Below are positions 1-5,003 of a DNA stretch of 5,243 nucleotides, in pieces. Each line of letters opens with the position of its first letter. Within the stretch, counting starts at the first letter, position 1. The notes under the pieces are model-generated. The model saw nothing but the letters and a program-made list of their open reading frames with translations. It had not been told where the DNA came from and did no database searches. Origin of the DNA: JANPPS01 sp031428635 (lineage in GTDB: Bacteria; Pseudomonadota; Alphaproteobacteria; Acetobacterales; Acetobacteraceae); the NCBI GenBank assembly GCA_031428635.1, contig JANPPS010000246.1, forward strand, positions 1-5,243, in the 5' to 3' direction. The translations under genes were made by a program, and so were the position numbers.

Positions 1-47
1 CGCTTAAACTCCTCCGCGCGCGCGTTGTCGCCCTTAGACTCGCTCAA
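1..47 (-). CDS. cobT: Cobaltochelatase subunit CobT, N-terminal fragment (continues past the left edge)
   Basis: Only the first 15 complete codons plus two bases are present. They read M(TTG)-SESKGDNARAEEFK, probably followed by R, and resemble the DN...FK(R/K) opening I recall for alphaproteobacterial CobT. CobT is the large VWA-type partner of the CobS ATPase; with CobN they form the ATP-dependent cobaltochelatase that loads cobalt into hydrogenobyrinic acid a,c-diamide in aerobic cobalamin synthesis. The start is a TTG at 45-47. Upstream in the same frame there is only CGC and then the cobS stop codon, and no ATG or GTG occurs in the visible part, so TTG is the only reasonable start seen. 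It has a good Shine-Dalgarno (AAGGGG, 57-62) at 9 nt. Position directly after cobS supports the call. The fragment is too short for domain evidence, so identity rests on context plus the short N-terminal match. Confidence 0.8.
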   Translation of the reverse strand, partial: MSESKGDNARAEEFK

Positions 48-50
48 GCG

Positions 51-1064
51 CTAGATCCCCTTGCGTACGCCTGGGCCGAGCGGCAGGTCTTCGTTGAAGC
101 AGCGCTGGTAGTACTCAGCGACCGTCGACCGCTCCGCCTCATCGCACTTATTCAGAAACGTAAGCCGGAACGCGAAGCCGATGTCGCCGAAGATGCGCGC
201 ATTCTCACTCCATGTGATCACGGTGCGGGGTGACATGACGGTGCTGATCTCGCCGTTGATGAACCCGGCGCGTGTGAGGTCCGCCAGCGCCACCATGCTC
301 TCGATCTGCTTCTTCATTGCCTTATCAGCACCGGTCACGCCCATCTTGGCCATGACGATGGCCGTCTCTTGCGCATGCGGCAGGTAGTTCAGGGTCGCGA
401 CCACGTTCCAACGGTCCATCTGGCCCTGATTGATCTGCTGCGTGCCGTGATACAGGCCTGTCGTATCCCCGAGCCCGACCGTGTTAGCCGTCGCGAACAA
501 CCTAAAACTCGGGTGCGGCCGGATAACCCGGTTCTGATCCAGCAACGTGAGCCGCCCCTCGACCTCCAGCACGCGCTGGATGACGAACCTCACGTCCGGA
601 CGGCCTGCGTCGTACTCGTCGAATACCAGCGCGCAGGCGTGTTGCAGCGCCCAGGGCAGGATACCCTCTCGGAACTCGGTAATCTGCTTGCCGTCCTTCA
701 GCACGATCGCGTCCTTGCCGATCAGATCGATACGGCTGATGTGGCTATCGAGGTTCACGCGGATGCACGGCCAGTTCAGCCGGGCGGCCACCTGCTCGAT
801 ATGCGTGCTCTTACCCGTACCGTGGTAGCCCTGGATCAGGACCCGGCGGTTGAACGCGAACCCGGCCAGGATCGCCAGCGTCGTCTCCCGGTCGAACTGG
901 TAGGTGGGATCGACCTCCGGCACGTGCTCGGTCGGGTTGCTGAATGCCGGCACGGTCATGTCTGTGTCGAGGCCAAACGCCGCGCGAACCGACACCGTGG
1001 TGTCCGGCGTCTGCGAGGAAAGGGCGGCGGCAGGGCGGGGCGAGACGGGTGAAATTTCGTTCAT
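51..1064 (-). CDS. cobS: Cobaltochelatase AAA+ ATPase subunit CobS
   Basis: 337 aa, close to the usual length of about 330 for CobS. It is the cytoplasmic AAA+ (MoxR/BchI-like) ATPase that forms a chaperone-like complex with CobT and powers CobN during Co2+ insertion into hydrogenobyrinic acid a,c-diamide. Visible motifs: Walker A GYHGTGKST (residues 79-87), Walker B ALVFDEYD (145-152), sensor-1 Asn in ATANT (191-195), a probable arginine finger in QMDRW (215-219) and a sensor-2 Arg in MSPRT (278-282). Family stretches include RIDLIGKDAIVL (111-122), TEFREGILPWAL (129-140) and GLYHGTQQINQGQ (203-215). The first ~30 residues are Pro/Ser/Thr-rich, with the family's DTDMTVPAF following at 33-41. 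The ATG at 1062-1064 has AGGA about 10 nt upstream. cobS lies 65 bp downstream of the J-domain gene and 3 bp before cobT, so the three probably form one operon. No damage or missing catalytic residue is seen. Confidence 0.97.
   Translation of the reverse strand: MNEISPVSPRPAAALSSQTPDTTVSVRAAFGLDTDMTVPAFSNPTEHVPEVDPTYQFDRETTLAILAGFAFNRRVLIQGYHGTGKSTHIEQVAARLNWPCIRVNLDSHISRIDLIGKDAIVLKDGKQITEFREGILPWALQHACALVFDEYDAGRPDVRFVIQRVLEVEGRLTLLDQNRVIRPHPSFRLFATANTVGLGDTTGLYHGTQQINQGQMDRWNVVATLNYLPHAQETAIVMAKMGVTGADKAMKKQIESMVALADLTRAGFINGEISTVMSPRTVITWSENARIFGDIGFAFRLTFLNKCDEAERSTVAEYYQRCFNEDLPLGPGVRKGI
55..62 (-). promoter_or_regulatory. Ribosome binding site for cobT, inside the cobS 3' end
   Basis: On the minus strand the bases read AAGGGGAT, lying within the last codons of cobS. 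The purine-rich AAGGGG is 9 nt upstream of the TTG at 45-47. This decides the non-canonical cobT start and implies translational coupling: ribosomes finishing cobS cross the cobT initiation region. Confidence 0.6.
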
Positions 1065-1068
1065 CGGG

Positions 1069-1097
1069 CTAGGGTCCTATGAAGGCGGGCACCCTAG
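1069..1097 (-). repeat. Inverted repeat (7-bp arms) in the cobS leader
   Basis: CTAGGGT at 1069-1075 is the perfect reverse complement of ACCCTAG at 1091-1097, with a 15-nt spacer. In the cobS mRNA this would be a hairpin ending 4 nt before the start codon, with most of the likely Shine-Dalgarno (AGGA, 1075-1078) in the loop and one base in the stem. It lies in the 65-bp gap after the J-domain gene. There is no U-run, so it is not a normal intrinsic terminator. It could modulate cobS translation, mark mRNA processing, or be chance in GC-rich DNA. Confidence 0.35.
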
Positions 1098-1129
1098 GGC
1101 TTGTCCGCCGGGTTGAGTAGTCGGATACG

Positions 1130-1717
1130 CTAACCGGTGGCGGCCATGCGGGGTTCTGTAGTCAGATAGTGACGAACAGCGGCATACGCGATGTTGATTG
1201 TCTTCAACCGCTCCTCCGACGCGCGGTCGCCGCCATTGGCGTCCGGGTGGTGGCGCTTCGCCAACTCCTTGTACCGCGCCTTTACGACATCGATCGACGC
1301 GGGCCAGTCCAGGCCCAAGGTGTGCATCGAGTCACGCACCTCGGCCGGGATCGCTGCGGGCGAGGGGCGGGACGGCGCGCGCTGGGCATGCAGGATGTTA
1401 AACGGGTCGCGCACCATCGCTTCGTCGATTGCAGCCTGCTTGCCAAGTGATCCGAGCGGCCAGGTTGGGCGCTGCCAACCGGTGTCGGAGCGCGTTTGCG
1501 CCTCGATCTGGGCGGGCGTCATCCCTTTGTAGAAATCCCAGGATGCGTTGTAGGCGCGGACATGTTCGAGGCAGAACCAGTGGTATTCGCTGAGCGATGT
1601 GCGCGACTTGGGCGCACGGTAACCGCCGGCTGCGGTGCAGCTGGGCATGTCACAACAGCGGTCCGGCGCCGCCGGGTCGGGCGAGAAGGCCCTGGCTCGG
1701 GGATTGCGTTGGGTCAT
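1130..1717 (-). CDS. J-domain (DnaJ-like) protein with N-terminal Cys/His cluster, cobS-linked
   Basis: 195 aa, soluble, no signal peptide or membrane segment. The C-terminal part (about 130-186) is a J domain: helix II with RYKELAKRH (148-156), the diagnostic HPD at 157-159, then LKTINIAYAAVRHYL (171-185). J domains stimulate Hsp70/DnaK ATPase activity. It lacks the G/F region, four-repeat zinc domain and client-binding domains of true DnaJ, so it is a specialised J protein. The N-terminal half holds C21, C22 and C27, then FCLEH with C49 and H52; C22/C27/C49/H52 could bind one zinc. Stretches GYRAPKSR (32-39), FCLEHVRAYN (48-57) and WQRPTW (81-86) are typical of the alphaproteobacterial family encoded next to cobS. 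An Ala/Pro/Arg linker (about 110-125) joins the halves. The ATG at 1715-1717 has only a weak upstream GCGGG. First gene of the likely cobS-cobT operon, divergent from bolA. The J domain is certain; the partner is inference. Confidence 0.92.
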   Translation of the reverse strand: MTQRNPRARAFSPDPAAPDRCCDMPSCTAAGGYRAPKSRTSLSEYHWFCLEHVRAYNASWDFYKGMTPAQIEAQTRSDTGWQRPTWPLGSLGKQAAIDEAMVRDPFNILHAQRAPSRPSPAAIPAEVRDSMHTLGLDWPASIDVVKARYKELAKRHHPDANGGDRASEERLKTINIAYAAVRHYLTTEPRMAATG

Positions 1718-1795
1718 CCCGCTTTATGTGCGCGCCGTGACGCTGGGGGCAAGTGGGATGATGGACGGGGGCGCGATGGCGCGTTACCGAAGGCC
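1718..1795. promoter_or_regulatory. Divergent intergenic region between the J-domain gene and bolA
   Basis: This 78-bp spacer separates two divergent starts, so promoters for bolA and for the J-domain/cobS/cobT operon are expected here or slightly inside the opposite gene. The only promoter-like pair I can see faces the J-domain gene: TTGCCC (minus strand, 1747-1752), 18 nt, then CATAAA (1723-1728), each matching the sigma-70 consensus at 4 of 6 bases. It would start transcription at about the ATG, giving a near-leaderless message. No clear operator palindrome and no convincing bolA promoter was found. For bolA the only Shine-Dalgarno-like string is GAAGG at 1789-1793, unusually close (2 nt) to the ATG. 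Confidence 0.4.
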
Positions 1796-2086
1796 ATGAC
1801 ACAGACCCGCGCCGACCGGATGCACGCCGTCCTGACCCAGCACTTGTCGCCGCTTCGGATCGAAGTCGTGGATGAAAGTTCCCAGCACGCCGGGCATGCA
1901 GGTGCCGCGGCGGGGGGGCAGACGCATTACAGCGTGCTGATTGTCACCGACCGGTTCACCGGCTTATCTCGGGTAGCGCGCCATCGCCTGGTCACGGGCG
2001 CGCTGGCGGCGGAGTTCGAGGGCGGACTGCATGCACTGAGCCTCACGTTGCGCACACCAGCCGAGCAGGCCGGCCCTACGGCCTAG
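1796..2086 (+). CDS. bolA: BolA family protein
   Basis: 96 aa, a normal BolA length. BolA proteins are small cytoplasmic proteins that pair with monothiol glutaredoxins through a shared [2Fe-2S] cluster and act in iron homeostasis, Fe-S trafficking and, in some bacteria, gene regulation. The sequence has the family layout: N-terminal helix (2-17), the EVVDES strand and turn (23-28), a Gly/Ala/His loop with H31 and H34, THYSVLIVTDRFTGLSRV (43-60), the signature RHRLV (62-66) and LHALSL (78-83), then TPAE (87-90). H63 is the conserved C-terminal histidine expected to ligate the cluster. The loop reads DESSQHAGH rather than the more usual DESHxHxGH, so one histidine is a serine. The frame is open further upstream, but the ATG at 1796 fits the family N-terminus. 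Divergent from the J-domain gene; convergent with the DUF2889 gene. Confidence 0.95.
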   Translation: MTQTRADRMHAVLTQHLSPLRIEVVDESSQHAGHAGAAAGGQTHYSVLIVTDRFTGLSRVARHRLVTGALAAEFEGGLHALSLTLRTPAEQAGPTA

Positions 2087-2107
2087 CCGGCTCATAGCAG
2101 GCCGGCT
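2085..2107. terminator. GC hairpin between convergent bolA and DUF2889 genes
   Basis: AGCCGGC (2085-2091) and GCCGGCT (2101-2107) form a perfect 7-bp stem with a 9-nt loop. It spans the 20-bp gap between the bolA stop (TAG, 2084-2086) and the DUF2889 stop (TAA, minus strand, 2107-2109). Location between convergent genes suits a bidirectional transcription end. Against it, no T-tract follows on either strand, so it would be a weak or non-canonical terminator. Confidence 0.4.
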
Positions 2108-2694
2108 TATAAAACTGGCGGCTCATAGAACTCCGGGTACTGCCGCTGCACGACGGGGCTACTGGGCGCGTAGGCAAGGCAGGTGCCTAGCAACATCGGC
2201 TTCTTTGCCGCCGCGGGTGCCGCGGTTTCGGTCGCCGTCGGTGTGTCCAGCGGCACGGCTGGCTTACGGCGCATCGCAAACATCGTTTGGAACGCGACGG
2301 TGCCCATTTGGCCCAGCAACTCTCGCAGATGGGTGCAGCCATGGACGCCACCGATGCGCTCGTTGGCGGCCTTCAGAAAGCCACGGCCGATCGAAAGGCC
2401 GGCCAGACGTTCGAACAGGGGCGCCGCGTCGGGGCAGATGTTGAACGGGCCGTATTCGGTTACCGCCTCGAAGCGCACGATCAGCATCGCCTCGTCCACC
2501 GTCATGCGGGCCAGCATGCCATGTAGCGGCGTGCCGGCGGTTACGGTGCCGCGGTCGTGGTTCGCAAAGTCGTAGGTCTTCGTGTCCGTCAGGGCCGCTT
2601 CGATATCGAACAGGCCGTCCTCCCGTTTGTAGCCGTGGAGGGTGATGGCGCGGGTATGGAGATGCTCGCGTGCAGTGGGGGGCGAAAGGGGCAT
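2107..2694 (-). CDS. DUF2889 family protein, function unknown
   Basis: 195 aa, soluble, no signal peptide or membrane segment. I recognise it as DUF2889 from the N-terminal block MPLSPPTAREHLHTR (1-15), the GYKREDGLFDIEAALTDTKT stretch (21-40) followed by YDF and DRG (47-49), then GTPLHGM (54-60), R(M)TVDEA (63-69), FNICPDAAPLFERLAGL (84-100), and ERIGGVHGCTHLRELL (112-127). Near the C-terminus, LLGTCLAY (168-175) and VVQRQYPEFY (181-190) look like the family's conserved tail, joined by a variable Ala/Thr/Pro linker (about 146-163). Conserved-looking polar residues include H13, D26, D30, D38, C87, C120, H122 and C172; a metal or catalytic role is possible but unproven. No biochemical role for the family is known to me. 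GAGGA lies 6 nt before the ATG. It is the second gene of a tight pair with the upstream hydrolase gene, which hints at a shared substrate or pathway. Confidence 0.9.
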   Translation of the reverse strand: MPLSPPTAREHLHTRAITLHGYKREDGLFDIEAALTDTKTYDFANHDRGTVTAGTPLHGMLARMTVDEAMLIVRFEAVTEYGPFNICPDAAPLFERLAGLSIGRGFLKAANERIGGVHGCTHLRELLGQMGTVAFQTMFAMRRKPAVPLDTPTATETAAPAAAKKPMLLGTCLAYAPSSPVVQRQYPEFYEPPVL

Positions 2695-2700
2695 CGGGCG

Positions 2701-2706
2701 TCCTCA
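2701..2706 (-). promoter_or_regulatory. Overlapping stop codon and ribosome binding site (TGAGGA) coupling the hydrolase and DUF2889 genes
   Basis: On the minus strand TGAGGA contains the TGA stop of the hydrolase gene (2704-2706) and the GAGGA Shine-Dalgarno (2701-2705) of the DUF2889 gene, 6 nt before its ATG at 2692-2694. This geometry supports cotranscription and translational coupling, and confirms the DUF2889 start. Confidence 0.7.
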
Positions 2707-3657
2707 GGTAAAGCGGGCCAGTCGGACGGCGGTATGGCCGCGGCTGGGGCGCAAGCTGGGCATCACCAGCAGGCAATCATCGTATGGGGTACGAATTTCG
2801 GCCGGGCCGTCATGGGCAATCAGGGTACCGCGGGCGGGTACGACGTCGCCCCCCTGATACGGTTTGGCAAACGTAAACCCGGCCGTGGCGGCGGTAATGG
2901 CGTCGGTCACCTCGGCACAGCGGGGAGTGGGACGGGACGTGGTGGGTGGAGCCAACCCGGTATGGGCCAGCACAGCACTTGCGCACGCGTGGGCCACGTC
3001 CACGGTCGGGCGGACCCAGTGCTGCCCGGCCTCAACCAGGCAGGCGACCGCGCCCTGGGCCGGATCGACGAACCGTGCGTAGTCGATCAGTCGTGGCCCG
3101 CTGACATGGCCCGCGTCGGCGACCACGAGGCTGGGGACGCCCAACGCCATCGCCAGCGCACGACCTTTCGATGACGGCCCACACAGTAGCAACGGCTCGG
3201 ACGGCCACAGCATGGAATGCACGTCCAGCAGCACGTCGACCGTGTCCATCACCGGCCGCATCGCCCGAGCGCGCTGCAGCTCCACGCTGATACGCGCGCC
3301 ATCGAGGACGGCGGGGTCCCAGAGCCGGTTCAGGTCCTCATCCACAAAGCGGGACGCGGTGGGCTGCGTCGGGTCGAACCGGTCGAACGCGTCCAGGTTG
3401 GCGAACCCGAGCGTGAGGCGCCCCCGCGCCGGCCGGACGCCGCCCGCCAGCATGCCGGCCAGCACGTGGGCGCCAGCGACCTCGTTACCATGGATCAACG
3501 CCGTCAGCGCGACGTGCGGCCCGGGTGCCGTGGCCGCGAACGACCAAAAGCCCGGCAGCCCAGTATTTCCACCCCGCCACTGCGACAGGTCGGGTGCCGG
3601 TAGGTCGACCGGGAAGAACGGCACGGCGTCCGTTGTTTGAGATACCACGCTGTTCAT
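2704..3657 (-). CDS. Zinc-dependent acyl-amino-acid hydrolase, AstE/AspA (M14-like) family
   Basis: 317 aa, the usual size for aspartoacylase/succinylglutamate desuccinylase proteins (about 310-330). These cytoplasmic enzymes have a carboxypeptidase-like zinc fold and usually hydrolyse N-acyl amino acids to the free amino acid plus a carboxylate. Motifs in order: LIHGNEVAGA (54-63) with zinc ligands H56 and E59, DEDLNR (106-111) with substrate-binding N110/R111, LLDVHS (143-148) with the third zinc ligand H147, and CLVEAGQH (206-213) with the probable catalytic base E209. The tail from about 245 fits the small C-terminal beta domain, including LIAHDG (279-284). All key residues are intact. 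The substrate cannot be read from sequence: N-acetyl-aspartate, N-succinylglutamate, N-acetyl-diaminobutyrate (DoeB-like) and other N-acyl compounds remain open. No arginine-catabolism (ast) or ectoine genes are in view, so I avoid astE. First gene of a two-gene unit with DUF2889; the ATG is backed by AGGATAGGG. Confidence 0.9.
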   Translation of the reverse strand: MNSVVSQTTDAVPFFPVDLPAPDLSQWRGGNTGLPGFWSFAATAPGPHVALTALIHGNEVAGAHVLAGMLAGGVRPARGRLTLGFANLDAFDRFDPTQPTASRFVDEDLNRLWDPAVLDGARISVELQRARAMRPVMDTVDVLLDVHSMLWPSEPLLLCGPSSKGRALAMALGVPSLVVADAGHVSGPRLIDYARFVDPAQGAVACLVEAGQHWVRPTVDVAHACASAVLAHTGLAPPTTSRPTPRCAEVTDAITAATAGFTFAKPYQGGDVVPARGTLIAHDGPAEIRTPYDDCLLVMPSLRPSRGHTAVRLARFT

Positions 3658-3733
3658 CGCCCTATCCTAACTCGGTTCGGCGGCCCGGCAACCGCGTCTG
3701 GCCATGTATGCGTTCACGCCATAGAACGCGGCC
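3658..3733. promoter_or_regulatory. Divergent intergenic region between hydrolase and glycosyltransferase genes
   Basis: This 76-bp spacer must serve two divergent genes. On the minus strand AGGATAGGG (3660-3668) is a good Shine-Dalgarno, with AGGA 7 nt from the hydrolase ATG. The same bases overlap a possible -10, TAGGAT (3664-3669), 16 nt from a possible -35, TTGCCG (3686-3691); the two readings compete, and the ribosome site is the safer one. On the plus strand the glycosyltransferase ATG at 3734 has no clear Shine-Dalgarno and no convincing promoter. Upstream ATGs at 3704 and 3708 open only 6- and 9-codon frames, the latter ending in TGA overlapping the ATG at 3734. Confidence 0.4.
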
Positions 3734-4903
3734 ATGAACCTGCTGTCTCCCTTACGCCGGGCGTGGCGCGCGCTGCCGCGGGGGCCCCGGCGGCGGGCCG
3801 TTGCAGGCGTGCTGGGCTGGATCGCGCCGATGCCGGACCGGGTTCCGCCCCCCGTGCAGCCGGGGCTGGCCGTTGCGGGCTCGTTTGACGCAACAGGCAT
3901 TGGCGAGGGTGCGCGGCTGATGTTGGCGGCACTCGCGTTTCTACGTGTGCCGCATTGGGCGGTGCGTCCCGGGGGTCCGGTCCCGCCACCCGGGGTGCCC
4001 TTGCTGGTGGCTGCGAACCCGGCGGTGCTCGGCTGGACCATGGCCCGGCTGGGCCGGCGCATGATACGGGGCCGGCGCGTGATCGGTCATTGGGCGTGGG
4101 AGCTGCCGGTTGCCCCGCCATCCTGGCGTGGCGCGCCCCGGTTTGTGCACGACGTGTGGGCGCCGTCACGGTTTAGCGCCGACGCGCTGGCGCCGCTCGT
4201 GCCCGGGGTCCGTGTTGTGCCGTATCCGGTTGCCGTTCGCCCACCCGTGCCGGCCGCGTTGGACCGTGCGGCGCTGGGATTGCCGCCCGACGCCATCGTG
4301 ACGCTGATGGCGTTCAACCTGGCATCCAGTTTCGAGCGTAAAAACCCGCTTGGCGCCATCGCCGCCCATGCCCAGGCGTTTGGCAGCCGGGCCGATCGCA
4401 TCCTGCTGCTGCGCGTCGGTAACCCCGACAGCTTTCCGGACGACTTCGCCCGCCTGACGACCGCCGCCGCCGCGCCTAACATCCGGATCGACACGCGCAC
4501 CCTGCCGGACGCTGAGAACTGGGCGATCATGGCCGCCTGCGACATCGTGCTGTCGTTGCACCGTAGTGAGGGTTTTGGCCTGGTTCCGGCCGAGGCCATG
4601 CTGCTGGGCGTGCCCGTGATCGCCACCGACTGGTCTGGCACGCAGACGTTTCTGACGGCCGAGTGCGCCGCGTTGGTGCCGGTGCGCCTGATACCGGCCG
4701 ATGATCCCCGCGGAGTGTTTGTGGCGCCCGGCGCGATGTGGGCCGATCCGGACGTGGCGGTCGCGGCGCAGCACCTGATCCGGCTGGCGGACGATCCAGC
4801 CGCCCGGCGTGCGTTGGGCCAGGCCGGGCATGACGCGGCGATGCAGCGGCTTGGGGCTGGCCCGTTGGCCGCTGCCTTGGCGGCGTTGGCTAATCCACCA
4901 TGA
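3734..4903 (+). CDS. Glycosyltransferase, GT4-like (group 1, GT-B fold)
   Basis: 389 aa, typical for GT4 enzymes. Such proteins transfer a sugar from a nucleotide-sugar (or related) donor to a growing glycan, usually at the cytoplasmic face of the inner membrane. The N-terminal domain has a basic start (MNLLSPLRRAWRALPRGPRR, 1-20) that could favour membrane attachment, then the glycine-rich acceptor-side loop GSFDATGIGEGAR (49-61). The C-terminal donor domain has FERKNP (200-205, conserved Lys203), LSLHRSEGFGLVPAEAM (273-289) with the EX7E pair E279/E287, and GVPVIATDWSG (292-302). The tail PAARRALGQAGHDA (355-368) resembles the usual C-terminal helix. There is no strong hydrophobic segment and no signal peptide. 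Sugar donor and acceptor cannot be told from sequence. A second glycosyltransferase-like gene follows 100 bp downstream on the same strand, suggesting an exopolysaccharide, lipopolysaccharide or other surface-glycan locus. The start lacks a clear ribosome site, but the next ATG would cut into the first domain. Confidence 0.92.
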   Translation: MNLLSPLRRAWRALPRGPRRRAVAGVLGWIAPMPDRVPPPVQPGLAVAGSFDATGIGEGARLMLAALAFLRVPHWAVRPGGPVPPPGVPLLVAANPAVLGWTMARLGRRMIRGRRVIGHWAWELPVAPPSWRGAPRFVHDVWAPSRFSADALAPLVPGVRVVPYPVAVRPPVPAALDRAALGLPPDAIVTLMAFNLASSFERKNPLGAIAAHAQAFGSRADRILLLRVGNPDSFPDDFARLTTAAAAPNIRIDTRTLPDAENWAIMAACDIVLSLHRSEGFGLVPAEAMLLGVPVIATDWSGTQTFLTAECAALVPVRLIPADDPRGVFVAPGAMWADPDVAVAAQHLIRLADDPAARRALGQAGHDAAMQRLGAGPLAAALAALANPP

Positions 4904-5003
4904 CGGGCTGGTGCGCAGCACGATGGGGGGGGCTCGCCATCGGGCGGGCGGGCGACGACGCTCCGGCGGTAGGCCGCTTGGGCGCCCCAGCCGTGGCCGC
5001 ATA
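4904..5003 (+). other. G-rich spacer between the two glycosyltransferase genes, possible G-quadruplex
   Basis: The 100-bp gap holds a run of eight G (4925-4932), a 9-nt loop and then three GGG tracts spaced by single C bases (4942-4952), all on the coding strand. This fits a relaxed G-quadruplex pattern (loops of 9, 1 and 1 nt). A 6-bp inverted repeat CGATGG/CCATCG (4921-4926, 4937-4942) overlaps it but has no T-tract. An ATG at 4923 is in frame with the next gene with no intervening stop, yet its Gly/Arg-rich product looks non-coding. I see no promoter or clear Shine-Dalgarno here. Confidence 0.35.

Noticed and set aside
369..1052. A 227-codon plus-strand frame opposite cobS
   Set aside because: Arg/Val/Asp/Gln-rich product without motifs, fully antisense to the well-supported cobS.
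1496..1795. N-terminal extension of the bolA frame by up to 100 codons
   Set aside because: The open frame continues upstream into the antisense of the J-domain gene, but the BolA family pattern begins at the ATG at 1796 and the upstream residues show no conserved features.
2557..3174. A 205-codon plus-strand frame opposite the DUF2889 and hydrolase genes
   Set aside because: Gly/Arg-rich, spans two real genes on the other strand, and has no domain signal.
3576..3582. GCCACTG, a string found in cobalamin riboswitches, near a cobalamin operon
   Set aside because: It lies on the strand antisense to the hydrolase gene and inside its coding region. I see no accompanying B12-box or paired elements, and it is not upstream of any cobalamin gene here. 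A 7-mer is expected by chance.
3704..3737. Two tiny upstream frames (ATG at 3704 and 3708) before the glycosyltransferase gene, the second overlapping its start
   Set aside because: Neither has a ribosome binding site and both are 6-9 codons long; leader-peptide regulation cannot be supported.
4921..4942. CGATGG/CCATCG inverted repeat after the first glycosyltransferase gene as a terminator
   Set aside because: Only 6 bp of stem with a 10-nt loop and no T-tract; the following gene is on the same strand and probably cotranscribed.
4923..5003. In-frame upstream ATG extending the second glycosyltransferase by 27 residues
   Set aside because: The added residues are Gly/Arg-rich low complexity with no ribosome site, and the family-like N-terminus begins exactly at 5004.
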